From NCBI GenBank assembly GCA_030731685.1, contig JANQTO010000070.1, positions 1 to 7,237 of the forward strand: 7,237 bases of DNA, in the 5' to 3' direction. The notes beneath the pieces are model-generated. The model had not been told where the DNA came from. It did no database searches and was given only the letters and a program-made list of their open reading frames with translations. The DNA comes from Nonlabens sp. (GTDB lineage Bacteria; Bacteroidota; Bacteroidia; Flavobacteriales; Flavobacteriaceae). Made by a program: the position numbers and the translations under genes. This document shows, piece after piece, positions 1 to 6,837 of this stretch; the stretch's first letter is position 1; each line of letters begins with the position of its first letter.

Positions 1-558
1 TTCATATCCAGAAATTATAATTCTGTCTAATCTTCTTTTAGCATCAATCTCAATTTTGAGATCTGCATTAATGGTGTCGTTGTTTTTGGTAGTTATATTA
101 TCAAGATAGATTTTGTTAAACAACTGGCCGCTATCTAACAATTCCTGATGAGTGTTTTGTAGAATGGAATCTATTTGTTTTGTGGATAGCACTATGGAAT
201 TTCGCTTTCGCGAAAGCGAGATGCCCAATCTAGTATTAGATAATAACCTAAAATCGTCAACGGTTAGTTCAATGTATTGCTGTTTTCTTCCATTAATGAT
301 CTGTTGGATGTACAAGGAATCATTTTTTTGTAATAAGGTATAACTAGCTTCTAGGTATCCATCACGTTGCTTTTTTTTGAAAACACTATCTGCATATTTG
401 CTTAGCAAGGCATAGTTCTTAAAAGTCTGTTTTAAAGATGTGTTTTCAATATTTAAGGAATCCACCTGCTTTTCATATACTCGAAGCGTGATACTTTGAG
501 GTGTTGCTTTGGAGCAAATCAAGAGAAGAACTATAAAAAGTGGTCTGAATTTTTGCAA
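1..558 (-). CDS. Secreted POTRA-like protein, probable Omp85/BamA-TamA-type outer-membrane protein (N-terminal part, cut by window edge)
   Basis: An open frame of 186 codons runs leftward off the window with no stop. No in-frame ATG exists between the upstream stop (589-591) and the conserved-looking region, so the best start is TTG at 558-556. It gives MQKFRPLFIVLLLICSKATPQS, a basic N-terminus, a hydrophobic stretch (residues 7-15) and a plausible signal-peptidase site near 18-22. Seen: two alpha/beta-looking segments, about residues 32-100 and 125-171, and then RRLDRIIISGYE (175-186). The last resembles the first strand of a POTRA domain ('..I.I.G..'), as found in tandem ahead of Omp85 beta-barrels. 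Inference: a periplasmic POTRA array of an outer-membrane assembly or export protein; the barrel would lie outside the window. Residues 115-119 (LSRKR) are encoded by a palindromic repeat, between the two putative POTRA segments. The gene is divergent from rpsL and not part of the ribosomal operon. The family call is moderate; another periplasmic protein is possible. Confidence 0.6.
   Translation of the reverse strand, partial: MQKFRPLFIVLLLICSKATPQSITLRVYEKQVDSLNIENTSLKQTFKNYALLSKYADSVFKKKQRDGYLEASYTLLQKNDSLYIQQIINGRKQQYIELTVDDFRLLSNTRLGISLSRKRNSIVLSTKQIDSILQNTHQELLDSGQLFNKIYLDNITTKNNDTINADLKIEIDAKRRLDRIIISGYE
202..219. repeat. 18-bp perfect palindrome, copy 1 of the GCTTTCGCGAAAGCG repeat
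   Basis: TCGCTTTCGCGAAAGCGA is its own reverse complement over all 18 bases. Its inner 15 bases (204-218) are identical to 4120-4134. It lies inside the leftward secreted-protein gene, where it is read in frame as LSRKR and preserves the open frame. Two exact copies of a 15-mer in 7.2 kb are not expected by chance. The role is unknown: a mobile or REP-like repeat, or a protein-binding site. Confidence 0.85.
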
Positions 559-623
559 TGCAATATTTTTTTGTGGGAGCTTATAAATTTAAACGTTTTT
601 GTAAGGCAATTGTTATGGTTGAA

Positions 624-652
624 AAAAGATAATGTAAAAATCGCTGTATCAA
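624..652 (-). promoter_or_regulatory. Weak candidate Bacteroidota promoter for the leftward secreted-protein gene
   Basis: Read on the minus strand, TTG (652-650) is followed after 18 bases by TATCTTTT (631-624), which matches TAnnTTTG at all but the last base. The spacing is close to the usual 19-21. Transcription would start near 617, leaving a leader of about 60 nt before the TTG start. The -33 element is only partial and the area is A/T-rich, so a chance match is quite possible. Confidence 0.3.
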
Positions 653-653
653 G

Positions 654-684
654 TTTGTATAACTAAATAATTATGATACCTTTG
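654..684 (+). promoter_or_regulatory. Bacteroidota-type promoter of the rpsL operon (TTTG-N19-TAnnTTTG)
   Basis: TTTG (654-657) is followed after exactly 19 bases by TACCTTTG (677-684). This matches the consensus -33 (TTTG) and -7 (TAnnTTTG) elements recognised by the primary sigma factor of Bacteroidota. Transcription should start around 690-692, giving a leader of roughly 37 nt before the rpsL ATG. The start of the transcript can form a small CCCG/CGGG hairpin (689-692 with 699-702). No other perfect element was noticed in the spacers further down, so this is probably the main promoter for the whole plus-strand cluster. Confidence 0.8.
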
Positions 685-727
685 CCGACCCGAAAAAGCG
701 GGGATTAATTTATTAGCGTAATACAAT

Positions 728-1102
728 ATGCCAACGATTTCACAATTAGTACGTAAAGGAAGAACCAAAATAACCAAGAAGAGCAAATCGGCTGCTTTAG
801 ATTCTTGTCCTCAACGTCGTGGAGTATGTACACGTGTTTACACAACAACACCAAAGAAACCTAACTCAGCAATGAGAAAGGTAGCTCGTGTTAGACTTAC
901 TAATGGTAAGGAAGTGAATGCATACATCCCAGGCGAAGGACACAATCTACAAGAACACTCGATAGTATTGGTTAGAGGTGGAAGGGTAAAGGATTTGCCA
1001 GGAGTTAGATATCACATTGTGCGTGGAGCACTGGACACCGCAGGTGTTGCAGCTCGTACACAACGTAGGTCTAAGTACGGTGCAAAACGCCCTAAGAAGT
1101 AA
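728..1102 (+). CDS. rpsL: Small ribosomal subunit protein uS12 (S12)
   Basis: 124 residues, the same length as the E. coli protein. uS12 lies at the decoding centre of the 30S subunit and monitors codon-anticodon pairing in the A site. Seen: the signature [10 protein letters not shown] (39-48) and [13 protein letters not shown] (84-96), with the [10 protein letters not shown] tail. Lys43 and Lys88, where substitutions cause streptomycin resistance, are both lysine, so this is the wild-type, drug-sensitive form. Asp89, the residue methylthiolated in E. coli, is present. The ATG at 728 is fixed by the conserved [11 protein letters not shown] start; there is no Shine-Dalgarno sequence ahead of it, as usual in Bacteroidota. 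First gene of the operon, 44 nt downstream of the promoter, and 48 nt ahead of rpsG. Nothing unusual in the protein. Confidence 0.99.
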   Translation: MPTISQLVRKGRTKITKKSKSAALDSCPQRRGVCTRVYTTTPKKPNSAMRKVARVRLTNGKEVNAYIPGEGHNLQEHSIVLVRGGRVKDLPGVRYHIVRGALDTAGVAARTQRRSKYGAKRPKK

Positions 1103-1110
1103 TTTAATTT

Positions 1111-1127
1111 TAAGAGCGTAGCTCTTA
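1111..1127 (+). promoter_or_regulatory. Small hairpin in the rpsL-rpsG spacer
   Basis: TAAGAGC (1111-1117) and GCTCTTA (1121-1127) form a perfect 7-bp inverted repeat around a GTA triloop, followed by only three T. It sits in the 48-nt gap between rpsL and rpsG. In E. coli the intercistronic region at the same place is where S7 binds its own mRNA to repress translation. A similar role here is inference from position only. The T-run is too short for a convincing terminator, and the genes downstream must be expressed. Confidence 0.4.
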
Positions 1128-1150
1128 TTTAACAATTTCAAACAGAAGAA

Positions 1151-1627
1151 ATGAGAAAAAGACAGGCCAAAAAGCGCCCTATCCTTCCGGATCCGCGCTT
1201 TAACGACCAGCTGGTGACGCGTTTCGTGAACATGATGATGTTACACGGTAAAAAGTCAACGGCATTTAAACTTTTCTATGATGCAATAGACATCGTTGAG
1301 GAGAAAAAACAAGACGAAGAAAAGACTGGACTCGAGTTGTGGAAAGATGCGTTATCTAACGTTATGCCACACGTAGAGGTTCGTAGTCGTCGTGTAGGTG
1401 GAGCAACGTTCCAAATTCCTATGCAAATACGTCCGGACAGAAAGATATCTACTGCCATGAAGTGGTTAATAGGATACTCTCGCAAGCGTAATGAGAAGTC
1501 TTTCTCACAACGTTTAGCGTCTGAAATCCTTGCCGCTGCTAAGGAAGAAGGTGCTGCTGTTAAGAAAAAGACGGATACTCACAAAATGGCCGAAGCAAAC
1601 AAGGCTTTCTCACATTTTAGATTCTAA
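1151..1627 (+). CDS. rpsG: Small ribosomal subunit protein uS7 (S7)
   Basis: 158 residues, normal for the family. uS7 starts assembly of the 30S head by binding the 3' domain of 16S rRNA and contacts E-site tRNA; in E. coli it is also the feedback repressor of the str operon. Seen: [17 protein letters not shown] at the N-terminus, [15 protein letters not shown] (26-40), the beta-hairpin region [17 protein letters not shown] (75-91), and a C-terminal helix ending [12 protein letters not shown]. The ATG at 1151 follows AACAGAAGAA, with no clear ribosome-binding site. The stop is 3 nt before fusA, so the two are probably co-translated. Codons about 7-27 are markedly richer in G+C (34 of 60 bases, 1171-1230) than the flanking 60-base blocks (20 and 19 of 60) and can fold into a stem-loop. 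Confidence 0.99.
   Translation: MRKRQAKKRPILPDPRFNDQLVTRFVNMMMLHGKKSTAFKLFYDAIDIVEEKKQDEEKTGLELWKDALSNVMPHVEVRSRRVGGATFQIPMQIRPDRKISTAMKWLIGYSRKRNEKSFSQRLASEILAAAKEEGAAVKKKTDTHKMAEANKAFSHFRF
1171..1201 (+). promoter_or_regulatory. Candidate stem-loop inside the 5' end of the rpsG coding sequence
   Basis: AAAGCGC (1171-1177) is the exact complement of GCGCTTT (1195-1201). Inside it, ATCC (1181-1184) pairs with GGAT (1189-1192) around a TTCC loop, leaving a small CCT/CC internal loop. The structure begins 20 nt after the rpsG ATG. The codons used here (CGC, CCG, CTG, GTG, ACG) are rarer elsewhere in these genes, where CGT, CCT and TTA prevail. That suggests selection on the RNA, but this is inference; the amino acids themselves (K, R, P, D) also favour G+C. 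Confidence 0.35.
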
Positions 1628-1630
1628 GAA

Positions 1631-3772
1631 ATGGCAAGAGATTTAAGATTAACTCGTAATATAGGTATCGCTGCACATATTGATGCAGGGAAAACGACAA
1701 CTACTGAACGTATATTGTTCTATACTGGCGTTTCTCACAAAATAGGTGAAGTACATGATGGTGCAGCTACAATGGACTGGATGGAGCAAGAGCAGGAGCG
1801 TGGTATCACTATCACATCTGCAGCTACTACATGTTCTTGGAAGTTTCCATTAGAGAATGGACAGCCGTTAGAAAATACACAAGATTATCATTTTAACATC
1901 ATAGATACTCCTGGTCACGTTGATTTTACTGTAGAAGTTAATCGTTCACTGCGTGTTCTTGATGGTCTAGTCTTTTTATTTAGTGCTGTTGACGGTGTTG
2001 AGCCGCAGTCAGAAACAAACTGGAGACTAGCAGACAATTATAAAGTACCTCGTATAGGTTTCGTGAACAAGATGGACCGCCAAGGTTCAAACTTTCTTGC
2101 AGTTTGCCAGCAGGTTAAAGACATGTTGAAATCTAACGCAGTGCCTATCGTTCTAAACATAGGTGATGAAGGTGATTTTAAAGGTGTTGTAGATCTTGTT
2201 AAGAATCGCGCAATCATTTGGCATGATGATTCCTTCGGAGCAACTTTTGACATCGTTGACATTCCGGAAGATATGAAAGCTGAGGCCAAGAAATATCGTG
2301 GTATGCTTATCGAAGAGGTGGCTGCATATGATGAGAATTTGCTTGAAAAATATATGGAAGATGAATCTTCTATAACTGAGGATGAAATCCATGCAGCGCT
2401 TAGAGCTGCGGTTATGGACATGTCTATCATCCCTATGATTTGTGGTTCTTCATTCAAAAATAAAGGAGTTCAGTTTCTCTTAGACGCAGTATGCCGTTAC
2501 TTGCCTTCTCCTATGGACAAGGAAGGTATTAAAGGTATAAATCCTGAAACTGATAAAGAAGAATTACGTAAGCCTGATGTAAAGGAGCCGTTTGCGGCAC
2601 TAGCGTTTAAGATTGCTACAGACCCATTTGTAGGTCGTTTAGCTTTCTTCCGTGCTTACTCTGGTCGTTTAGACGCAGGTTCTTACATCTTGAATAACCG
2701 TTCAGGTAAAAAAGAACGTATCTCACGTATCTATCAAATGCACTCTAATAAGCAAAATGCTATCGATTTTATCGAAGCTGGAGACATTGGTGCTGCTGTA
2801 GGTTTCAAAGATATTAAGACTGGTGATACCATGTCTGACGAAAAACATCCTATTGTTTTAGAATCAATGGACTTCCCTGATCCAGTAATTGGTATCGCGG
2901 TCGAGCCTAAAACTAAGGCCGATGTTGATAAGTTAGGTATGGCACTTTCTAAGCTTGCTGAGGAAGACCCAACATTCCAAGTAAGAACTGATGAGGCTTC
3001 AGGGCAAACTATCATATCTGGTATGGGTGAGCTTCACTTAGATATTATCGTAGACCGTTTACGTCGCGAGTTTAAGGTAGAAGTAAACCAAGGTGCTCCA
3101 CAAGTGGAGTACAAAGAAGCATTGACAAGATCTGCTAGCCATAGAGAAACTTACAAGAAGCAATCTGGTGGTAGAGGTAAATTTGGAGATATTGTTTTTG
3201 ACATTGAACCTGCTAAGGAAAATGAAGAAGGTAAAATAGAAGAAGGTCTTCAGTTCATAAATGTTATCAAAGGTGGTAACGTACCTAAGGAATTTATTCC
3301 TGCAATCGAAAAAGGTTTCCGTGAAGCTATGAAAGCTGGACCACTTGCTGGTTTTGAAATGGATAGTATGCGTGTGACTCTTAAGGATGGTTCATTCCAC
3401 CCAGTGGATTCTGATGCACTTTCTTTTGAACTTGCAGCAAGAATGGGTTATAAAGCAGCTGCAAAGTCTGCTGGTGCTGTTATTCTTGAGCCTATAATGA
3501 AGCTTGAGGTAATTACTCCTGAAGAGAATATGGGTGATATCGTAGGTGACCTTAACCGTCGTCGAGGTCAAATTAGTGACATGAGCGATCGTGCAGGTGC
3601 TAAAGTTGTAAAAGGTGAAGTGCCTCTTTCTGAAATGTTCGGTTATGTTACTACATTACGTACACTTTCCTCTGGACGTGCGACATCTACCATGGAATTT
3701 TCACATTATGCGGAAACTCCTTCAAATATTAGTGAGGCTGTTATTGCAGCTGCAAAAGGTTCTAACGATTAA
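1631..3772 (+). CDS. fusA: Translation elongation factor G (EF-G), ribosomal translocase GTPase
   Basis: 713 residues; E. coli EF-G has 704. It hydrolyses GTP to drive tRNA-mRNA translocation and, with RRF, ribosome recycling, in the cytoplasm. Seen in order: P-loop AHIDAGKT (15-22), switch I with [12 protein letters not shown] (56-67), DTPGH (92-96) with the catalytic histidine 96, NKMD (146-149), and a G5-like GSSFKNKG (272-279). Domain II follows from about 315, then domain III, and domain IV with SGGRGKFG (512-519) and the loop GSFHPVDSD whose His590 corresponds to the translocation-critical histidine of E. coli. The C-terminal domain V ends [16 protein letters not shown] short insertion between switch I and DTPGH (about 70-87, [18 protein letters not shown]) is, as I recall, typical of Bacteroidota EF-G. 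The ATG at 1631 is 3 nt after rpsG; rpsJ follows after 11 nt. All motifs are intact, arguing for the housekeeping copy. Confidence 0.99.
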   Translation: MARDLRLTRNIGIAAHIDAGKTTTTERILFYTGVSHKIGEVHDGAATMDWMEQEQERGITITSAATTCSWKFPLENGQPLENTQDYHFNIIDTPGHVDFTVEVNRSLRVLDGLVFLFSAVDGVEPQSETNWRLADNYKVPRIGFVNKMDRQGSNFLAVCQQVKDMLKSNAVPIVLNIGDEGDFKGVVDLVKNRAIIWHDDSFGATFDIVDIPEDMKAEAKKYRGMLIEEVAAYDENLLEKYMEDESSITEDEIHAALRAAVMDMSIIPMICGSSFKNKGVQFLLDAVCRYLPSPMDKEGIKGINPETDKEELRKPDVKEPFAALAFKIATDPFVGRLAFFRAYSGRLDAGSYILNNRSGKKERISRIYQMHSNKQNAIDFIEAGDIGAAVGFKDIKTGDTMSDEKHPIVLESMDFPDPVIGIAVEPKTKADVDKLGMALSKLAEEDPTFQVRTDEASGQTIISGMGELHLDIIVDRLRREFKVEVNQGAPQVEYKEALTRSASHRETYKKQSGGRGKFGDIVFDIEPAKENEEGKIEEGLQFINVIKGGNVPKEFIPAIEKGFREAMKAGPLAGFEMDSMRVTLKDGSFHPVDSDALSFELAARMGYKAAAKSAGAVILEPIMKLEVITPEENMGDIVGDLNRRRGQISDMSDRAGAKVVKGEVPLSEMFGYVTTLRTLSSGRATSTMEFSHYAETPSNISEAVIAAAKGSND

Positions 3773-3783
3773 TATATCAAACG

Positions 3784-4089
3784 ATGAGTCAAAAAATCAG
3801 AATAAAATTAAAGTCTTACGATTACAATCTGGTAGATAAATCTGCTGAGAAAATCGTTAAAACGGTAAAGAGTACAGGTGCGGTTGTAACTGGCCCTATT
3901 CCTTTGCCTACACACAAGAAGATCTTCACAGTTCTAAGATCTCCTCACGTAAACAAGAAAGCACGTGAGCAGTTTCAACTTAGTTCTTACAAAAGACTTC
4001 TGGATATCTACAGTTCTTCATCTAAAACTATCGACGCTCTCATGAAATTAGAGCTTCCTAGTGGCGTTGAAGTAGAGATTAAAGTGTGA
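3784..4089 (+). CDS. rpsJ: Small ribosomal subunit protein uS10 (S10/NusE)
   Basis: 101 residues, the usual size. uS10 is part of the 30S head and also acts as NusE in transcription antitermination with NusB. Seen: [21 protein letters not shown] at the N-terminus, the [29 protein letters not shown] core (36-64) that includes the loop reaching toward the A-site region, and a C-terminal [11 protein letters not shown] strand. The loop residue equivalent to Val57 of E. coli, mutated in some tetracycline-class-resistant strains, keeps the wild-type SPHVN context. It directly follows fusA (11-nt gap) with no tuf in between. It ends in TGA, and 90 nt containing a long hairpin separate it from rplC, the largest gap in the operon. 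Confidence 0.98.
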   Translation: MSQKIRIKLKSYDYNLVDKSAEKIVKTVKSTGAVVTGPIPLPTHKKIFTVLRSPHVNKKAREQFQLSSYKRLLDIYSSSSKTIDALMKLELPSGVEVEIKV

Positions 4090-4107
4090 TAATATAACAC
4101 CTAAGAG

Positions 4108-4145
4108 TGTACCGTTTATGCTTTCGCGAAAGCGTAAACGGTATA
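4108..4145 (+). promoter_or_regulatory. Long intercistronic hairpin between rpsJ and rplC (possible attenuator, processing site or weak terminator)
   Basis: ACCGTTTATGCTTTCG (4111-4126) pairs with CGAAAGCGTAAACGGT (4127-4142) as a near-perfect 32-nt palindrome. The only non-Watson-Crick position is 4119/4134, which is a G-U wobble in RNA. Pairing continues outward through 4110/4143, 4109/4144 (G-U) and 4108/4145. The innermost bases must open into a small CGCG loop. The following bases, ATAATTTTAAAA, include T4 but no strong T-tract, so a canonical intrinsic terminator is doubtful. Effects on mRNA stability, RNase processing or partial attenuation between the str-like and S10-like halves are inferences from position. 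No promoter element was found between it and rplC. Confidence 0.6.
4120..4134. repeat. Palindromic repeat GCTTTCGCGAAAGCG, copy 2
   Basis: These 15 bases are identical to 204-218. Here they form the apex of the long hairpin in the rpsJ-rplC spacer, flanked by extra complementary arms (ACCGTTTA/TAAACGGT) that copy 1 lacks. The core alone is shared, so the repeated unit appears to be the palindrome itself and not a larger element. Confidence 0.85.
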
Positions 4146-4179
4146 ATTTTAAAATACAATAACAAATAATTATATAAAT

Positions 4180-4797
4180 ATGTCTGGGTTAATAGGAAAA
4201 AAAATAGGAATGACCAGCATCTATGATGAGAATGGTAAAAATATGCCATGTACCATCATTGAAGCAGGGCCTTGTGTTGTTACCCAAGTCAGAACTGAAG
4301 AAGTAGACGGTTATGCCGCTCTTCAACTAGGTTTCGATGACAAATCAGACAAAAATGCTTCTAAAGCGGCTCAAGGTCACTTTAAGAAAGCAGGTACTGG
4401 TGTCAAGCGTAAAGTAGTTGAATTCAAAGGTTTCGATGGAACACACAATTTAGGAGATTCAATCACGGTTGAAATGTTTAAGGAAGGCGAGTTTATCGAC
4501 GTTTCCGGTACCACCAAAGGAAAAGGTTTCCAAGGGGTTGTTAAGAGACACGGTTTTGCCGGTGTAGGTCAAGCAACTCACGGACAGCATAACAGGCTTA
4601 GAGCTCCAGGTTCTATAGGTGCTGCTTCTTATCCAGCTCGTGTATTCAAAGGAATGCGTATGGCAGGGCAAATGGGAAATGTAAAAGTTAAAGTTGAAAA
4701 TTTAAAAGTGTTAAAGGTGATACCTGAAAAAAATCTTTTAGTTGTTAAGGGATGTATACCAGGTCACAATAACTCTTATGTAATCGTTCAGAAATAA
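4180..4797 (+). CDS. rplC: Large ribosomal subunit protein uL3 (L3)
   Basis: 205 residues, normal for bacteria. uL3 is an early 50S assembly protein whose central extension reaches the peptidyl-transferase centre. Seen: [16 protein letters not shown] at the N-terminus, [19 protein letters not shown] (about 108-126), and the extension [24 protein letters not shown] (143-166). In E. coli the equivalent stretch is GSIGQNQTPG, where Gln150 is methylated by PrmB. Here residue 150 is Ser, so that modification cannot occur at this site; I believe this is usual in Bacteroidota. The ATG at 4180 follows an A/T-only stretch with no Shine-Dalgarno. The gene ends in TAATG, sharing one base with the rplD start, which implies translational coupling. 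Confidence 0.98.
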   Translation: MSGLIGKKIGMTSIYDENGKNMPCTIIEAGPCVVTQVRTEEVDGYAALQLGFDDKSDKNASKAAQGHFKKAGTGVKRKVVEFKGFDGTHNLGDSITVEMFKEGEFIDVSGTTKGKGFQGVVKRHGFAGVGQATHGQHNRLRAPGSIGAASYPARVFKGMRMAGQMGNVKVKVENLKVLKVIPEKNLLVVKGCIPGHNNSYVIVQK

Positions 4798-5426
4798 TGA
4801 AAGTAGCAGTAATAGATGTAAAAGGAAAAGAAACGGGTCGTCAGGTTGAATTATCTGACAGCGTTTTTGGAATTGAGCCTAATGACCATGCGATTTACTT
4901 AGATGTTAAACAATATCTAGCAAATCAACGTCAAGGTACTCACAAGTCTAAGCAGCGTGCTGAGATTTCTGGTAGCACACGTAAGATTAAAAAGCAAAAG
5001 GGTACTGGTACCGCTCGAGCTGGTTCTATTAAGTCTGGTGTATTCAAAGGTGGTGGTCGTATTTTCGGTCCGCAGCCTAGAGATTATTCATTCAAACTTA
5101 ATAAAGGACAAAAGCGTTTAGCACGTAAAAGTGCTTTGAGTCAGAAAGTAGCCGAAGGTACTCTTCACGTAGTTGAAGATTTCAATTTTGATGCCCCAAA
5201 AACAAAGAATTTTATCGAAGTTTTAAAGTCTTTGGGACTTAATGATAAAAAATCCTTATTTGTGTTGGGTGGATCAAATAATAATGTATATTTGTCTTCG
5301 CGAAATTTTAGAGGTTCGGATGTTATAACCGCCTCAGAATTAAACACTTACAAGATTCTACACGCTAATAGTGTAGTTGTTTTAGAGAGTTCGCTAGAAG
5401 AAATTCAAGAAACTTTAAGTAAATAG
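4797..5426 (+). CDS. rplD: Large ribosomal subunit protein uL4 (L4)
   Basis: 209 residues, close to the family norm of about 200-210. uL4 has a globular domain on the 50S surface and a long loop lining the exit tunnel next to uL22; in E. coli it also represses the S10 operon. Seen: the tunnel loop of about 43-100, with [33 protein letters not shown] (65-80) and [16 protein letters not shown] (85-100). The macrolide-contact segment ([10 protein letters not shown]) looks wild type. The globular C-terminal half is less conserved, as usual. The start overlaps the rplC stop by one base (TAATG). rplW starts 2 nt after its TAG. There is no sign of the E. coli-type S10 leader, because no leader precedes rpsJ here. 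Confidence 0.98.
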   Translation: MKVAVIDVKGKETGRQVELSDSVFGIEPNDHAIYLDVKQYLANQRQGTHKSKQRAEISGSTRKIKKQKGTGTARAGSIKSGVFKGGGRIFGPQPRDYSFKLNKGQKRLARKSALSQKVAEGTLHVVEDFNFDAPKTKNFIEVLKSLGLNDKKSLFVLGGSNNNVYLSSRNFRGSDVITASELNTYKILHANSVVVLESSLEEIQETLSK

Positions 5427-5428
5427 GT

Positions 5429-5719
5429 ATGAACATTTTAATTAAACCGATTATTACAGAGAAAGCTACCGCCGGTAGCGAGCTATTGAATCGTTATGGT
5501 TTTGAGGTTCATCCTGGAGCTAATAAGATTCAAATAAAGCAAGCAGTAGAGAGTGCTTACGGAGTAACCGTTAATAAGGTGCTTACTATGAATACTCGTA
5601 TTGCGCGTAAAAGTAAATACACAAAATCTGGGATGCAAGTTGGTAAAACAAGCGCTATTAAGAAGGCGTTTGTACAACTGAAGGATGGTGATACCATCGA
5701 TCTTTATAGTAATTTATAA
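5429..5719 (+). CDS. rplW: Large ribosomal subunit protein uL23 (L23)
   Basis: 96 residues, usual length. uL23 sits at the exit of the nascent-chain tunnel and is the docking site for trigger factor and the signal recognition particle. Seen: the N-terminal MNILIKPIITEKA signature, the NRYGFEVHPGANKIQIKQAVESAYGVTV core (21-48), and an Arg/Lys-rich segment (RIARKSKYTKSG, 57-68) that contacts 23S rRNA. It starts 2 nt after rplD and lies 9 nt before rplB, so it belongs to the same transcript. Nothing unusual. Confidence 0.97.
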   Translation: MNILIKPIITEKATAGSELLNRYGFEVHPGANKIQIKQAVESAYGVTVNKVLTMNTRIARKSKYTKSGMQVGKTSAIKKAFVQLKDGDTIDLYSNL

Positions 5720-5728
5720 TATAGACTA

Positions 5729-6553
5729 ATGTCAGTTAGAAAATTAAAACCAGTAACCCCAGGACAGCGATTTAGAGTTGTTAATGGCTTTGACGCCATA
5801 ACAACTGATAAGCCGGAAAAGAGTCTTCTTGTTCCGAACAAACGTTCTGGTGGTCGTAATGCAAAAGGTCGTATGACCATGCGTTACATAGGTGGTGGGC
5901 ACAAGAAGCGCTACCGTCTAGTAGATTTCAAAAGGGATAAACATGGTGTGCCTGCAACTATAGCTACCATTGAGTATGACCCAAATAGAACAGCGTTTAT
6001 CGCGCTTGTTCATTACCAAGACGGTGAGAAGCGTTATGTTATCGCTCAAAATGGTTTACAGGTAGGTCAGAATATTGTTTCTGGCGAATCTGTTGCCCCT
6101 GAGGTAGGCAACGCTATGAAGCTTAGTGCAATTCCACTAGGTAGTATCATAAGTTGTATCGAGTTAAGACCAGGTCAAGGTGCTGTTATAGCTCGTAGTG
6201 CTGGTTCTTTTGCACAGCTTATGGCTCGTGACGGTAAATTTGCTACGATTAAGATGCCTTCTGGAGAAACTAGATTAATTCTTCTAGAATGTCTTGCAAC
6301 TATAGGCGCTGTCTCAAATAGTGATCATCAGTTATTGGTTAGTGGTAAAGCTGGTCGTAGTAGATGGTTGGGTAGAAGACCTAGAACAAGACCAGTTGCG
6401 ATGAACCCAGTCGATCACCCAATGGGTGGTGGTGAAGGTCGTTCTTCTGGAGGTCACCCTAGATCTAGAAATGGAATACCTGCAAAAGGTTATCGTACTA
6501 GAGATAAAAATAAAAGCAGTTCTCAATATATTTTAGAACGTAGAAAGAAATAG
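5729..6553 (+). CDS. rplB: Large ribosomal subunit protein uL2 (L2)
   Basis: 274 residues, as expected. uL2 binds 23S rRNA near the peptidyl-transferase centre and is needed for joining of the subunits. Seen: an N-terminal [37 protein letters not shown] (41-63), the OB/SH3-like core with [16 protein letters not shown] (144-159), and the C-terminal signature [22 protein letters not shown]. His230 here corresponds to His229 of E. coli, which is important for peptidyl transfer. The following Met232, in place of the E. coli His, is the form I recall from Bacteroidota. Rich in Arg/Lys/Gly at both ends, as usual. Gap of 2 nt to rpsS. Confidence 0.99.
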   Translation: MSVRKLKPVTPGQRFRVVNGFDAITTDKPEKSLLVPNKRSGGRNAKGRMTMRYIGGGHKKRYRLVDFKRDKHGVPATIATIEYDPNRTAFIALVHYQDGEKRYVIAQNGLQVGQNIVSGESVAPEVGNAMKLSAIPLGSIISCIELRPGQGAVIARSAGSFAQLMARDGKFATIKMPSGETRLILLECLATIGAVSNSDHQLLVSGKAGRSRWLGRRPRTRPVAMNPVDHPMGGGEGRSSGGHPRSRNGIPAKGYRTRDKNKSSSQYILERRKK

Positions 6554-6555
6554 AT

Positions 6556-6834
6556 ATGGCACGTTCATTAAAAAAAGGACCTTATGTACTTCAAAAGTTG
6601 GAGAATAAGGTAGCTCAGAATCTTGAGTCTGGTAAAAAGACAGTAATTAAGACTTGGTCTCGTGCATCGATGATTACACCGGATTTCGTGGGCCAAACTA
6701 TAGCTGTTCACAATGGAAAGCAATTTGTTCCTGTATACGTAACTGAAAACATGGTAGGACACAAACTTGGTGAATTTTCTCCGACAAGATCTTTTAGAGG
6801 TCACGGTGGTAATAAAGCTAAAGGTAAAAAATAA
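6556..6834 (+). CDS. rpsS: Small ribosomal subunit protein uS19 (S19)
   Basis: 92 residues, the usual length. uS19 lies in the 30S head, binds with uS13 and contacts A-site tRNA and the subunit bridge. Seen: [11 protein letters not shown] at the N-terminus, [32 protein letters not shown] (31-62), and [20 protein letters not shown], the strongly conserved C-terminal motif, followed by a basic tail. The ATG at 6556 is 2 nt after the rplB stop; rplV begins 3 nt after the TAA. No oddities. Confidence 0.99.
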   Translation: MARSLKKGPYVLQKLENKVAQNLESGKKTVIKTWSRASMITPDFVGQTIAVHNGKQFVPVYVTENMVGHKLGEFSPTRSFRGHGGNKAKGKK

Positions 6835-6837
6835 GCT

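Noticed and set aside
152..343. 63-codon plus-strand open frame starting MFCRMESICF
   Set aside because: It lies entirely opposite the leftward secreted-protein gene, has Cys/Phe/Met-rich composition with no recognisable family, and is a shadow frame.
369..378. Run of A (minus strand) in the secreted-protein gene that might be a slippery frameshift site
   Set aside because: It encodes KKK in a continuous frame open on both sides; no overlapping frame or downstream structure suggests programmed shifting.
711..723. TATTA-GCG-TAATA inverted repeat just ahead of the rpsL start
   Set aside because: Only five A/T pairs; too weak to be a meaningful RNA structure and readily found by chance in A/T-rich leaders.
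848..1000. Possible streptomycin-resistance substitutions in uS12
   Set aside because: Lys43 and Lys88 and their surroundings (TPKKPNS, VKDLPG) are wild type.
2038..2457. 139-codon minus-strand open frame inside fusA
   Set aside because: Antisense shadow of the strongly conserved EF-G coding sequence, low-complexity Ser/Ile-rich translation, no promoter signal.
4143..4179. A separate promoter for rplC
   Set aside because: No TAnnTTTG element with a suitably spaced TTTG is present in the spacer downstream of the hairpin.
5297..5304. TTCGCGAA in rplD, resembling the core of the palindromic repeat
   Set aside because: Only 8 bases match and they encode the SSRN stretch that I recall as conserved in uL4, so it is most simply a coincidence of codon choice.
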